From Stieleria mannarensis (GTDB lineage Bacteria; Planctomycetota; Planctomycetia; Pirellulales; Pirellulaceae): a DNA stretch of 64,000 bases. Numbering within the stretch: position 1 is the stretch's first letter; each line of letters begins with the position of its first letter. Location: contig NZ_JACEHH010000039.1 in the NCBI RefSeq assembly GCF_014154935.1, positions 1 to 64,000 of the forward strand, in the 5' to 3' direction. The position numbers and the translations under genes are program-made. Of this stretch, positions 56,316 through 64,000 are shown in pieces. A model generated the notes under the pieces. The model was not told the origin of the DNA. It did not search any database and saw only the letters and a list, made by a program, of their open reading frames with translations.

Positions 56316-57641
56316 TTATGCCTTACGCAGGGCTTCGATGGGGTTCATCGAGGCGGCTTTGTAGGCCGGGTAGACGCCGAAGACGATTCCGATGCCGACG
56401 GAAATTCCGAAGGCCAGGCCGATCGAGGAGATGCTGGTGGCGGTGTTCATCCCGGCAAACACGGTCACGATGATCGGGATGGCCACGCCCAGCACGATCC
56501 CCAAGACTCCGCCCATCGCCGACAGCACCGTCGTCTCCAACAGAAACTGACGGATGATGTCGCGTTTCTTGGCCCCGATCGCGCGGCGAATTCCGATCTC
56601 ACGTGTCCGCTCGGTCACCGTCGCCAGCATGATATTCATGATGCCGATCCCGCCAACCAGCAGTGAAATCCCCGCGATCGCGCCGAGCACCAAATTCCAA
56701 ATCCGTTTCTCGTGCTCCGCCTGGGCCATCAACTCCAGCGGCACCAAGACCTGGTAATCCGACTTCGATGCGTGACTCTTTTCCAGCAAACTGCGAACCA
56801 TGTTGGCCGTCGGCACGACGCGTCCCGACGCGTCCTGGCCGCCATCGGCGCTGGCCACGGCCAGTGTGATTTCGGTCAATTCGACGCGATCGTATTCGCG
56901 GCTACCGGCGGATCCTTCGCGGGCGAGAAAACCGAACCGCGCACGGCCGGTGTCCAACGGAATAAAGATGTCTTGGTTGGCATCGCTGCCTTCGGCTTGC
57001 CCGGCGCGGGCGACCCCGCTGTCGCGTTCCTCCAACACTCCGACCACTCGGAACGCGGTCCCGCCGACCAGGATCGGTTGGCCGAGCGGGTCTTTGAATC
57101 CGAACAGCGCCGTTGCGGCACCATCGGCCAACACGGCAACGTTAGACATCGCTTCGAGATCTCCGGACTGCAGAAACCGTCCCCGGGCGACCGTGATGTT
57201 GCGGACGTCGCGCAGTTGGGGCGTCGTGGCCAGGATACGCGCCTGGGGGATGCGGTTGCGGTGATGCGACACTTCATGCCGTTTCATCATCACCGGAACG
57301 ACGCTCTTTCCGGTCGGCAATTCATTCAGGGCACGCAGATCGCTGTAGGTCAGCCCGTAGGCGTTGACCTTGTACCGGCTGGTGGTGACCATCGCCGGCT
57401 GCGTGCTACTGCCGCCTCCGCCGCCACCGGATTCTTCGGAGGGCTGGACGGTGCGGATGATCACATTGTTGGCGCCCAAACCGCGGATCCGATCCAACGC
57501 GTCCTGCTTGCTGCCTTCACCGATCGACAGCATCGCGATCACCGAGGCGACCCCCAAGATGGTGCCCAACAGCGTCAGCGAGCTGCGCATTTTGTGCAGC
57601 AGCAAGTTCCGGATCGCCAGCTTGAGTGTTGCCCACCACAT
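56316..57641 (-). CDS. ABC transporter permease, MacB/FtsX type
   Basis: 441 residues with a first span near residue 20-40 (MRSSLTLLGTILGVASVIAML), a MacB periplasmic core of ~230 residues, and three C-terminal spans with the FtsX motif VTERTREIGIRRAIGAKKRDI. This type works with a periplasmic adaptor and an outer-membrane factor, driven by a separate ATPase. Its start overlaps the adaptor stop by one base, so they are cotranslated. No ATP-binding subunit follows or precedes within the window, which is unusual. Export substrate unknown. Confidence 0.92.
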   Translation of the reverse strand: MWWATLKLAIRNLLLHKMRSSLTLLGTILGVASVIAMLSIGEGSKQDALDRIRGLGANNVIIRTVQPSEESGGGGGGSSTQPAMVTTSRYKVNAYGLTYSDLRALNELPTGKSVVPVMMKRHEVSHHRNRIPQARILATTPQLRDVRNITVARGRFLQSGDLEAMSNVAVLADGAATALFGFKDPLGQPILVGGTAFRVVGVLEERDSGVARAGQAEGSDANQDIFIPLDTGRARFGFLAREGSAGSREYDRVELTEITLAVASADGGQDASGRVVPTANMVRSLLEKSHASKSDYQVLVPLELMAQAEHEKRIWNLVLGAIAGISLLVGGIGIMNIMLATVTERTREIGIRRAIGAKKRDIIRQFLLETTVLSAMGGVLGIVLGVAIPIIVTVFAGMNTATSISSIGLAFGISVGIGIVFGVYPAYKAASMNPIEALRKA

Positions 57642-59371
57642 CAGGAATCGTCACCTAACACGTCGTCGACGAATTGCCGTGGGTTGAGCGCGACTTGATC
57701 GCCATCGGAAAGCCCGCTGACGATCTGAACGACCGAATCGGTTTGTCGCCCCGTTTCGACCGGCTGGCCGATCAATTGATCGTTTTGGCGGATCAGCACC
57801 CAGGTCTGTTCGTCGCGTTCGATGACGGCTTGGATCGGCACGGTCAACGCGTCTTCGACCGAATCGATCATGATTTCCGTCACGGCGGTCATTCCGGGCT
57901 TGAGTTGATCGACGGTGCCATCGATCGTCACGGTGGTCGCATAGACCTTGGTTTCACTGCCCCGCCATCCATTCTGTTCGGGCAACACAGCGATCGATTG
58001 GACCGTCCCGATGTATTCCTTGCCCGGGAACGCGTCGACCGTGATCCGGGCCTTCATGCCGATCCGGATTTGCTCCAAGTCCGACTCGTGCACGGCGGTC
58101 TGAACCTGCATCTTGTCCAGCGCCGGCAGCGACATCAGGTGCTGGCGAAACCGCACCGGCATGCCTTCGCGGATCTCGTCGTTGCGGCTGGAGGCATACG
58201 CGACCATCCCGGCTTCGGGGGCAAAAATTTTGCAGGCGGCCAGCTGTTCGGTGTACCGTTCCAAACGCTCTTCTTCCTTCTTCAGCGATTCGGTCCGTGC
58301 CCGCAGGATTGCTTGGACCTGGGCCAGCCGGGCTTCGTTGTTTCGAAGCGTTTGTTCCAGTCCGCGTTGGGCGGTTTGCAGCTTGCCGCGCAACCGCAGC
58401 AACTCCATTTCTCGCTCGTAGTTCTCTTTCTTGCGAAGGGTTGCGAGCGAGGTTTCCAATTTGTTGAGCTGGGCGGCATACTTGCCTTCGGCTTGCAGAA
58501 ACGCGAGTTCGCTTTTGCGCAATTCGTTGCGGTTGGCGTAACCGAGTTTGTACAGCGAATCGATGCCGCGTCGGTCATCGCGTCGCAGTTCCAACGTTGC
58601 CTGGGCTTCCAAGATTTGGTTGTTCACTTCGTCGATGGAACGTTTGATCTCTTCGACCGCCAGTTTGTGGGTGCCGCTTTCGTCGTCGGTGTACATCTCC
58701 AATTCCAGCTTGGCCAATTGGACCTGCAACTCGGCTTCGGCTTTGCTGGTTTCGTTTTGGACGATCTGGTTGTTGTAATTGGCCTCGGCTTGGATCTGCG
58801 TCGAACGCGCGTCTTCGGTTTCCAGCATCTGTTCGTCCAGCGCTTCACGCATCGGCGCCGACTCCAATTCGACCAACAAGTCGCCTTCGTTGACGCTGCT
58901 ACCGTTGGGGATGATCCACAGGATCGGGGTTCCATTGATTCCGTCGCGCTGGACGTCTTCGACCATGCAATGGATTTCGCGATTGGTTTGGCTTTGCAGA
59001 TTTCCCCGCTCGATCACCGTGACCTGGACGTGTTCGCGACCGACGGTGTGCAGCAGGACTCCCTCGTCGACTTGGCCGCCGCCGCCGAAGAAGAATGCCG
59101 AGAGTGAGAAACCGAGCACGGGAACGGCGACCAACGCGGCCAGCAGCGGAAAAAACTGAACGACGCCGCGGCGACGAGAGTTCGGGTTTTCGCGTCCCGC
59201 CCTCGCCCCGCTTCGCCGGCCTTTGCCACGAGCCTGGACCTGACGACTCACGGTGTTGCGATCCCCCCTCGGTTGGCTGCTCCCTGGGGTCGCAGCGGCG
59301 ACGTCGAGATCGTTGTCGAATCGAAACGCTGGATCGGCCGAAAATGGCCGGGGTTCGATGAATTTGGACAT
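57641..59371 (-). CDS. Periplasmic adaptor (MacA/HlyD type) of an ABC export system
   Basis: 576 residues from ATG 59371 (MSKFIEPRPFSAD). An ~80-residue polar, basic N-terminus precedes a single span (VVQFFPLLAALVAVPVLGFSLSAFFF). The periplasmic part has barrel and coiled-coil domains, including a long helical hairpin at ~210-390. The C-terminal barrel reads GMVAYASSRNDEIREGMPVRF and the membrane-proximal part IGTVQSIAVLPEQNG. It is the first gene of a two-gene unit with the permease; the TolC-like gene at 47.4-50.6 kb is a candidate outer-membrane partner. Confidence 0.9.
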   Translation of the reverse strand: MSKFIEPRPFSADPAFRFDNDLDVAAATPGSSQPRGDRNTVSRQVQARGKGRRSGARAGRENPNSRRRGVVQFFPLLAALVAVPVLGFSLSAFFFGGGGQVDEGVLLHTVGREHVQVTVIERGNLQSQTNREIHCMVEDVQRDGINGTPILWIIPNGSSVNEGDLLVELESAPMREALDEQMLETEDARSTQIQAEANYNNQIVQNETSKAEAELQVQLAKLELEMYTDDESGTHKLAVEEIKRSIDEVNNQILEAQATLELRRDDRRGIDSLYKLGYANRNELRKSELAFLQAEGKYAAQLNKLETSLATLRKKENYEREMELLRLRGKLQTAQRGLEQTLRNNEARLAQVQAILRARTESLKKEEERLERYTEQLAACKIFAPEAGMVAYASSRNDEIREGMPVRFRQHLMSLPALDKMQVQTAVHESDLEQIRIGMKARITVDAFPGKEYIGTVQSIAVLPEQNGWRGSETKVYATTVTIDGTVDQLKPGMTAVTEIMIDSVEDALTVPIQAVIERDEQTWVLIRQNDQLIGQPVETGRQTDSVVQIVSGLSDGDQVALNPRQFVDDVLGDDS

Positions 59372-59958
59372 GGCGTCGTAGGTGGGCTTGGAGGGGTGGG
59401 AAGGTGGGTGTGCGGAACGCCGCATGTGCGGTCCAGCCGGTGGCCGCCGAAGCCCGCGTTTTCGTGCAAAACGGGTCGGGCTGGTGGCGATCGGCGTGCG
59501 GCGCGGTCACATCGAATTGCGGGGCAATTCACATGCCTGAATCCGTCTGGCGACGGTTCAAACGGCCTTGGTGGTGGGCACTGGGTAGGTGTTTGGCGGG
59601 ACGTTCATGACGGCCGACCGACGTGTTCCGGCGGCGATCAATCAAAAACGCACGGTTAGTGTAGTCGACCAGCAAGCCGTTGTCTCCCTAGCCTATCGAA
59701 AGATGGGGGGAGATCCTGACGGGGTCAACGGAGGGAATTAAACCGGATTTAGCGGGTCCAAAGCAAGACATTCGGCGGTTTAGACGGGGCAGCCGGATTG
59801 CACCGCAGGATCCGAAAACTCTCCGTAACGCGGAACTTCTCAAAGTACCTCCAGAATGTGGGTCCTTTCGGACGACGATCCGAAAAAACGTGTAGGATGG
59901 GGGGTGGTTCCGTCGCTGAACCACTGTTCAAGCTCACACCATTCGGAATTCTGGCATC
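59372..59958. other. Intergenic region, no gene seen
   Basis: 587 bases between divergent genes. Frames crossing it are short and shadow-like. Likely holds both promoters, but no element was confidently identified. Confidence 0.5.
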
Positions 59959-60855
59959 ATGGCGAAGGTATTACTGGTTGAAGACAGTCCGACTCAGGCG
60001 GTTGAAATGCGGATGCTGCTGGAGGAAGGCAGTCATGAGGTGCGTCATGCGGCCAACGGACAATTGGCCTTGGACGTCCTGGCACGAGAATCGCTGGACA
60101 TCGTCGTGACGGACCTGGAAATGCCGGAAGTCAATGGTTTGGAATTGGTCGAGGTGATGCGGACCGACTACCCACACATCCCCGCCATCCTGGTCACCGC
60201 GCGGGGCTCGGAAGACCTGGCCGCCGAAGCGTTGCAGAAGGGTGCGGCCGGCTACGTCCCCAAGAATCACTTACAGTCGTTGCTCAACGATACGATCATC
60301 GACGTGTTGGGGGTCATCCGGACCGACGCCAGCTTTGCCAAATTGATCTCCAAGCTGACCAAGAACGTCTTTGAATTCCAGTTGCCCAACGACAGCGAAT
60401 TGATCTCGCCGCTGGTCGGGTTGCTGATGCAAGTCGTCTCGGGGATGGACCTGATCAGCGGTGCGGAGATGAACCGGTTGGGGGTGGCGATCGAACACGC
60501 CTTGGTCAACGCCATGTACCGCGGCAACTTGCAACTGGGGCCGTCGGTGACGCCGGCCCATCATGCGATCATTTATGACGACGCGACGTCAGATTTGATC
60601 GAGCGGCGAAAGCTAGAGTCGCCTTACAAGGATCGCCAGGTGTTCGTCGAAGCGACCGCCAGCAAACAAGAAATCAAGATCGTGATCCGCGACGAAGGCA
60701 ACGGATTCGACACCTCCAAAGTGCCCGACAAAGTCGACGCGAACCTGTTTGCCGCCGAATCGGGCAAGGGCCTGGTGCTGATGAAAAGCTTTGCCGACGA
60801 ACTGCGGTTCAACGACACCGGCAACGAGGTCACGATGATCAAGAAGTGCTGTTAA
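59959..60855 (+). CDS. Response regulator with C-terminal HATPase (anti-sigma-like) domain
   Basis: 298 residues. The receiver domain (1-120) has the acidic pocket ED at 8-9, the phospho-acceptor Asp in VVTDLEMPEVNG (Asp near 52), Thr in LVTARGS and Lys in YVPKNH. The C-terminal ~140 residues form an HATPase of the RsbW/anti-sigma type: N-box AIEHALVNAMYRGN, G1 DEGNGFD and G2 SGKGLVLMKSFADE. Such proteins may switch partners with an anti-anti-sigma protein. No HisKA domain is present. The hybrid kinase follows 18 bases downstream, so they probably form one pathway. Confidence 0.9.
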   Translation: MAKVLLVEDSPTQAVEMRMLLEEGSHEVRHAANGQLALDVLARESLDIVVTDLEMPEVNGLELVEVMRTDYPHIPAILVTARGSEDLAAEALQKGAAGYVPKNHLQSLLNDTIIDVLGVIRTDASFAKLISKLTKNVFEFQLPNDSELISPLVGLLMQVVSGMDLISGAEMNRLGVAIEHALVNAMYRGNLQLGPSVTPAHHAIIYDDATSDLIERRKLESPYKDRQVFVEATASKQEIKIVIRDEGNGFDTSKVPDKVDANLFAAESGKGLVLMKSFADELRFNDTGNEVTMIKKCC

Positions 60856-60873
60856 CGGCGTAAAACCGAAACG

Positions 60874-63831
60874 ATGGCAAACATGCACGGCAGAGGTCCC
60901 GACGATTCGACGATCGATGATTCCGGAAGTGACGTCATGGACTCCCTGGCCCCCAATCACTCGCTGGCCGCCTATGAGTCGCTGGTCAACACGCTTCCGC
61001 TGAGTCTGTTGATCAAGGACACCGACGGTCGACGACTGTTTGCCAACGAAACGTATCTCAAGACACGCGGCTGCACGCTTGACGAGGTGCTCGGCAAACG
61101 CGACGAAGATCTGTTTCCGATCGACATCGCCCGCGCCTACTCCAAGGATGACCAACATGTCATTCGCACCGGCGAATCGCTGCACAGCGTCGAAGAGTCG
61201 GTCAACAAGTTCGGCCAGCGGCGCTGGATCGAACGCATCAAGAGCCCCGTGCTGGATGCCCACCAACGCGTCATCGGCATCCAGCTGATCTTCTGGGATG
61301 TGACCGATCGGCATCAGGCCGAAAGCAAGCTCAAGTACGAACGCTATCTGCTGTCGACGCTGCTGGAAAACATCCCCGACAGCATCTATTTCAAAGACCC
61401 GGACAGTCGATTCGTTCGGATCAGCGAAGCGATGGCGAAAAAGTTCGGCCTGGCCAGTTCGGCCGAGGCGATCGGAAAAACCGACGCCGACATCTTTACC
61501 GAAACACACGCCGCCGCGGCCCGCGAAGACGAACTGCGGATCATGCAGACGCGTCAAGCGGTCGTCGACTTGGTCGAACGCGAAACCTGGCCCGACCACG
61601 ACGACACCTGGTGCATGTCCACCAAAATGCCGTTGATCCAAGACGGCGACAAAGTGATCGGCACCTTCGGGATCTCGCGTGACATCACCGAACTGATCAA
61701 GTACGAAGAGGCACTCCGCAAAGCCCGCGACGAGGCCGATTCGGCAAACCGCGCCAAGAGCGAATTCCTGGCCAACATGAGTCACGAGATTCGCACTCCG
61801 ATGAACGCCATCATCGGCATGTCCGAATTGTTGGCCCAAACCAAACTCAACAACGAACAACTCGATTACATCAACCTGGTCCGTGATTCGGCCGAGTCGC
61901 TGTTGTTGTTGCTGAACGAGATCCTGGATTTCTCCAAGATCGAATCACGAAAACTGCAACTGGAATCGATCCCCTTCTCGCTGCGTGATCTGATCCAGCG
62001 GACCAGTCAATCGCTGTCGATCCGGGCGGCCAAAAAGCCGATCGAACTGGCCTGCCGCGTCGCGCCCGATCTGCCAGATCGCTGGATCGGTGACCCGGGA
62101 CGGCTGCGTCAAGTGATGATCAATCTGATCGGCAACGCCATCAAGTTTACCGACCAGGGCGAGGTGCTGGTCGAAGTCTGTGCCGGCGAGCGGCGCGAGG
62201 ACGTGCCGCCGGACCACTTGCCGCTGCGATTCAGCGTCACCGACACCGGAATCGGAATCGCCAAGGAACAGCAGGCGTCGATTCTGGACCCGTTCACCCA
62301 GGCCGATGAATCAACCACGCGTCGCTTCGGCGGCACCGGATTGGGACTGGCCATTTCGAAGGAGTTGGTCCATTTGATGCGCGGGGAGTTGCAACTGGAA
62401 AGCGTTCCGGGAGAAGGCACGACGTTTCACTTCACCGGGTACTTCCCGTTGGCCGCGGATCAATCGGTTCCCCATGACGGCGACCTGGACAGTCTGGCTC
62501 AGTTGCCCGTCCTGGTCGTCGACGACAACGCGACCAACCTGCGCATCCTGCAAGAGATTTTTTCCAATTGGCAATTGACCCCGACGCTGGCCGATGGCGG
62601 GCCGAGCGCGTTGCGTGCGGCGGCCCAGGCTGCCGAGCAGGGGCAACCGTTTCAATTGGCGGTCCTGGACTGCATGATGCCCGGCATGGACGGTTTCGAA
62701 CTCGCCTCGCAACTCCGCCAACAGTACTCCGACGAGCAAATGAAACTGATCATGTTGTCGTCGGCCTCCGACGGCGATGCCCTGCAACGATGCCAAGACG
62801 TCGGCATCGCAAGGTACCTGACCAAACCCGCCGTGCAGTCGGAACTGCTGGACACCGTCCTGCAGGTCATGCAGCGAAAACAGATCGGTGCGATCGACCC
62901 ACGCAACGATCTGCCACCCTGTTTGCCGATGCGGGTGCTGGTCGCCGAAGACGGATTGGCCAATCAACACGTCGCCGTCGGCATGCTCCGCGCGTCGGGA
63001 CACCAACCGGTCGTCGTCAGCGACGGACGCGAAGCGGTCGCGCGGTACCAAAGCGAACCGTTTGACATGATCTTGATGGACATGCACATGCCCATCATGG
63101 ATGGCATCGATGCGACCAAAGCCATCCGTGCCCACGAACAGGTCACCGGTCGGCACATCCCGATCATCGCCTTGACCGCCGCGGCGATGAAAAAAGACGC
63201 CGAGGCCTGCAAGAATTGCGGCATGGACGAATACCTGACCAAGCCCATCCACCAGCGGCGACTGCAGGAAATGATGGCCCGGTTTGCCCCCGAGACCTCC
63301 GTGCTCGACCAGTTCTCCGAGTCAGTTCCGCCATCGCCTGTCCCTGCCACCCCCGACGGCGCGGCCGCTGTTTCTGCTGTCAACGACTCCGCAGCGACGC
63401 CTGCCCCTGCCCGCGATGATCGCGACAACGCCCAAGGTGACCTCGGCATCCATGACGACGCCACCGCGTCAGCCCAGAACGCCGCAGCCTTTCAAACGAT
63501 CGATGTCCAAGCGGTGACCCGCCGGATCCCCGGCGGCGCACGCGGCGTTGCCCAGTTGGCCGAAGTGTTCATCAAAGAATGCACCGACCTGATGCAAGTG
63601 CTCAACGAAGGTATCCCGGGCGGCGATCCCGTGGTGGTCGCCCGCACGGCGCACACGCTGAAGGGTTCCGCCGGACTGTTCTTCGCCGAAAAGGTTCGTG
63701 AACTGGCGCTGCGAATCGAGACCAACGCCAAGGCCGGAAACCTGGCCGGAACCGTCGACGACCTCGCCCAATTGAATCCCCAAGTCGACGCGATGCTGGC
63801 CGAATTACACCGGCTGAGCCAATCCGGATAG
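60874..63831 (+). CDS. Hybrid sensor histidine kinase, PAS-PAS-HisKA-HATPase-REC-REC-HPt
   Basis: 985 residues with no transmembrane span, so soluble or loosely associated. Two PAS domains occupy ~30-280 (YESLVNTLPLSLLIKDTDGR; LLENIPDSIYFKDPDSR). The HisKA motif MSHEIRTPMNAIIG holds the phospho-His, and the ATPase has NLIGNAIKFTDQG, VTDTGIGIAKEQ and GGTGLGLAISKEL. Receiver 1 carries LDCMMPGMDG, receiver 2 MDMHMPIMDG, and the HPt domain ARTAHTLKGSAGLFF supplies a second His. A complete phosphorelay in one chain, probably signalling to the upstream regulator. Confidence 0.95.
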   Translation: MANMHGRGPDDSTIDDSGSDVMDSLAPNHSLAAYESLVNTLPLSLLIKDTDGRRLFANETYLKTRGCTLDEVLGKRDEDLFPIDIARAYSKDDQHVIRTGESLHSVEESVNKFGQRRWIERIKSPVLDAHQRVIGIQLIFWDVTDRHQAESKLKYERYLLSTLLENIPDSIYFKDPDSRFVRISEAMAKKFGLASSAEAIGKTDADIFTETHAAAAREDELRIMQTRQAVVDLVERETWPDHDDTWCMSTKMPLIQDGDKVIGTFGISRDITELIKYEEALRKARDEADSANRAKSEFLANMSHEIRTPMNAIIGMSELLAQTKLNNEQLDYINLVRDSAESLLLLLNEILDFSKIESRKLQLESIPFSLRDLIQRTSQSLSIRAAKKPIELACRVAPDLPDRWIGDPGRLRQVMINLIGNAIKFTDQGEVLVEVCAGERREDVPPDHLPLRFSVTDTGIGIAKEQQASILDPFTQADESTTRRFGGTGLGLAISKELVHLMRGELQLESVPGEGTTFHFTGYFPLAADQSVPHDGDLDSLAQLPVLVVDDNATNLRILQEIFSNWQLTPTLADGGPSALRAAAQAAEQGQPFQLAVLDCMMPGMDGFELASQLRQQYSDEQMKLIMLSSASDGDALQRCQDVGIARYLTKPAVQSELLDTVLQVMQRKQIGAIDPRNDLPPCLPMRVLVAEDGLANQHVAVGMLRASGHQPVVVSDGREAVARYQSEPFDMILMDMHMPIMDGIDATKAIRAHEQVTGRHIPIIALTAAAMKKDAEACKNCGMDEYLTKPIHQRRLQEMMARFAPETSVLDQFSESVPPSPVPATPDGAAAVSAVNDSAATPAPARDDRDNAQGDLGIHDDATASAQNAAAFQTIDVQAVTRRIPGGARGVAQLAEVFIKECTDLMQVLNEGIPGGDPVVVARTAHTLKGSAGLFFAEKVRELALRIETNAKAGNLAGTVDDLAQLNPQVDAMLAELHRLSQSG

Positions 63832-64000
63832 GATTTTCTCTCCCTTTGGGAGAGACGGCGTTCGCGAAGCAAGCAAACGCCAGAGAGGGCCCGCAGTGAA
63901 TTTTCGCCGTCAGCGATAAAGCACGTAGCGGATCGTTTGAATCAATCGTGTAGCGGAACTCGTCAAGAGTTTCGACCGCTCCGGAAAAACGAAAGTCTTG
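63832..64000. other. Window end: repeat B copy 2 and a hairpin
   Basis: Non-coding end of the window. Holds repeat B copy 2 and, near 63957-63971, AACTC-GTCAA-GAGTT, a short hairpin. No gene starts are visible before the end. Confidence 0.55.
63837..63895 (-). repeat. Dispersed repeat B, copy 2
   Basis: Reverse-complement match to 9076-9134 over about 58 bases, with hairpin arms GGCGTT.../...AACGCC. It begins a few bases after the hybrid-kinase stop codon. Confidence 0.8.

Overview
The window is a gene-dense, GC-rich bacterial chromosome segment that looks like a planctomycete, most probably Pirellulaceae (Rhodopirellula/Rubripirellula/Stieleria-like). The evidence is a paired DUF1549/DUF1553 and DUF1501 locus, a DUF1559 protein with a prepilin-type N-terminus beside a tiny lipoprotein, an ECF sigma factor next to a Ser/Thr kinase, a CRTAC1-like FG-GAP/ASPIC protein, a PQQ-like beta-propeller protein, and many secreted proteins without close functional names. 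No rRNA, tRNA, CRISPR array, phage or intact insertion sequence was recognised.

Layout. 0.2-2.5 kb: xylose isomerase and a convergent ROK kinase with no gap between their stop codons. 2.7-8.9 kb: ECF sigma factor, anti-sigma-like membrane protein, coiled-coil secreted protein, then DUF1549/1553 and DUF1501. 8.9-9.7 kb: repeat-rich non-coding DNA. 9.7-17.2 kb: MgtC-like protein, then a divergent regulatory and membrane cluster (ECF sigma, unusual two-part Ser/Thr kinase with RDD membrane domain, three small membrane proteins and a HEAT-repeat lipoprotein). 17.3-19.2 kb: a decayed operon (truncated Fe-alcohol dehydrogenase joined to a truncated type II GAPDH with an in-frame stop, then an acyltransferase-like scrap). 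19.6-24.9 kb: Cys/His-rich secreted protein, glnB-glnD nitrogen signalling pair, cobalamin adenosyltransferase. 25-36 kb: housekeeping and enzyme genes (Nudix, inactive-looking transglutaminase lipoprotein, FMN reductase, nadD, priA, SET protein, SDR, PP2C phosphatase, EamA transporter). 36.6-51.5 kb: envelope proteins (TPR lipoprotein, HtrA-like pseudoprotease, PQQ propeller, DUF1559, FG-GAP/ASPIC lipoprotein, giant TolC-like protein, alpha/beta hydrolase). 51.8-54 kb: nrfHA ammonia-forming nitrite reductase. 54-56.3 kb: an orphan gene bracketed by copies of a dispersed motif, and a broken Rpn/PD-(D/E)XK transposon-type nuclease. 56.3-59.4 kb: MacA/MacB-like adaptor and permease without an ATPase. 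59.9-63.8 kb: response regulator with HATPase domain and a large PAS-PAS hybrid kinase.

Themes. (1) Several proteins keep an enzyme fold but lose its catalytic residues: an HtrA-like protein with all three triad positions changed, a transglutaminase with Cys and His replaced, a pseudokinase in front of an N-lobe-less kinase C-lobe, and a ROK kinase without the Cys cluster. (2) At least six families of short hairpin-forming repeats occur two or three times within 64 kb, mostly just after genes. A similar palindromic sequence is translated in frame inside the TolC-like gene. (3) Short in-frame minisatellites (LPEKT, GEAR) and a 7-bp G-rich array are present. No single complete novel system is proven here. 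The best candidates for a second look are the ECF/pseudokinase membrane cluster and the repeat families.
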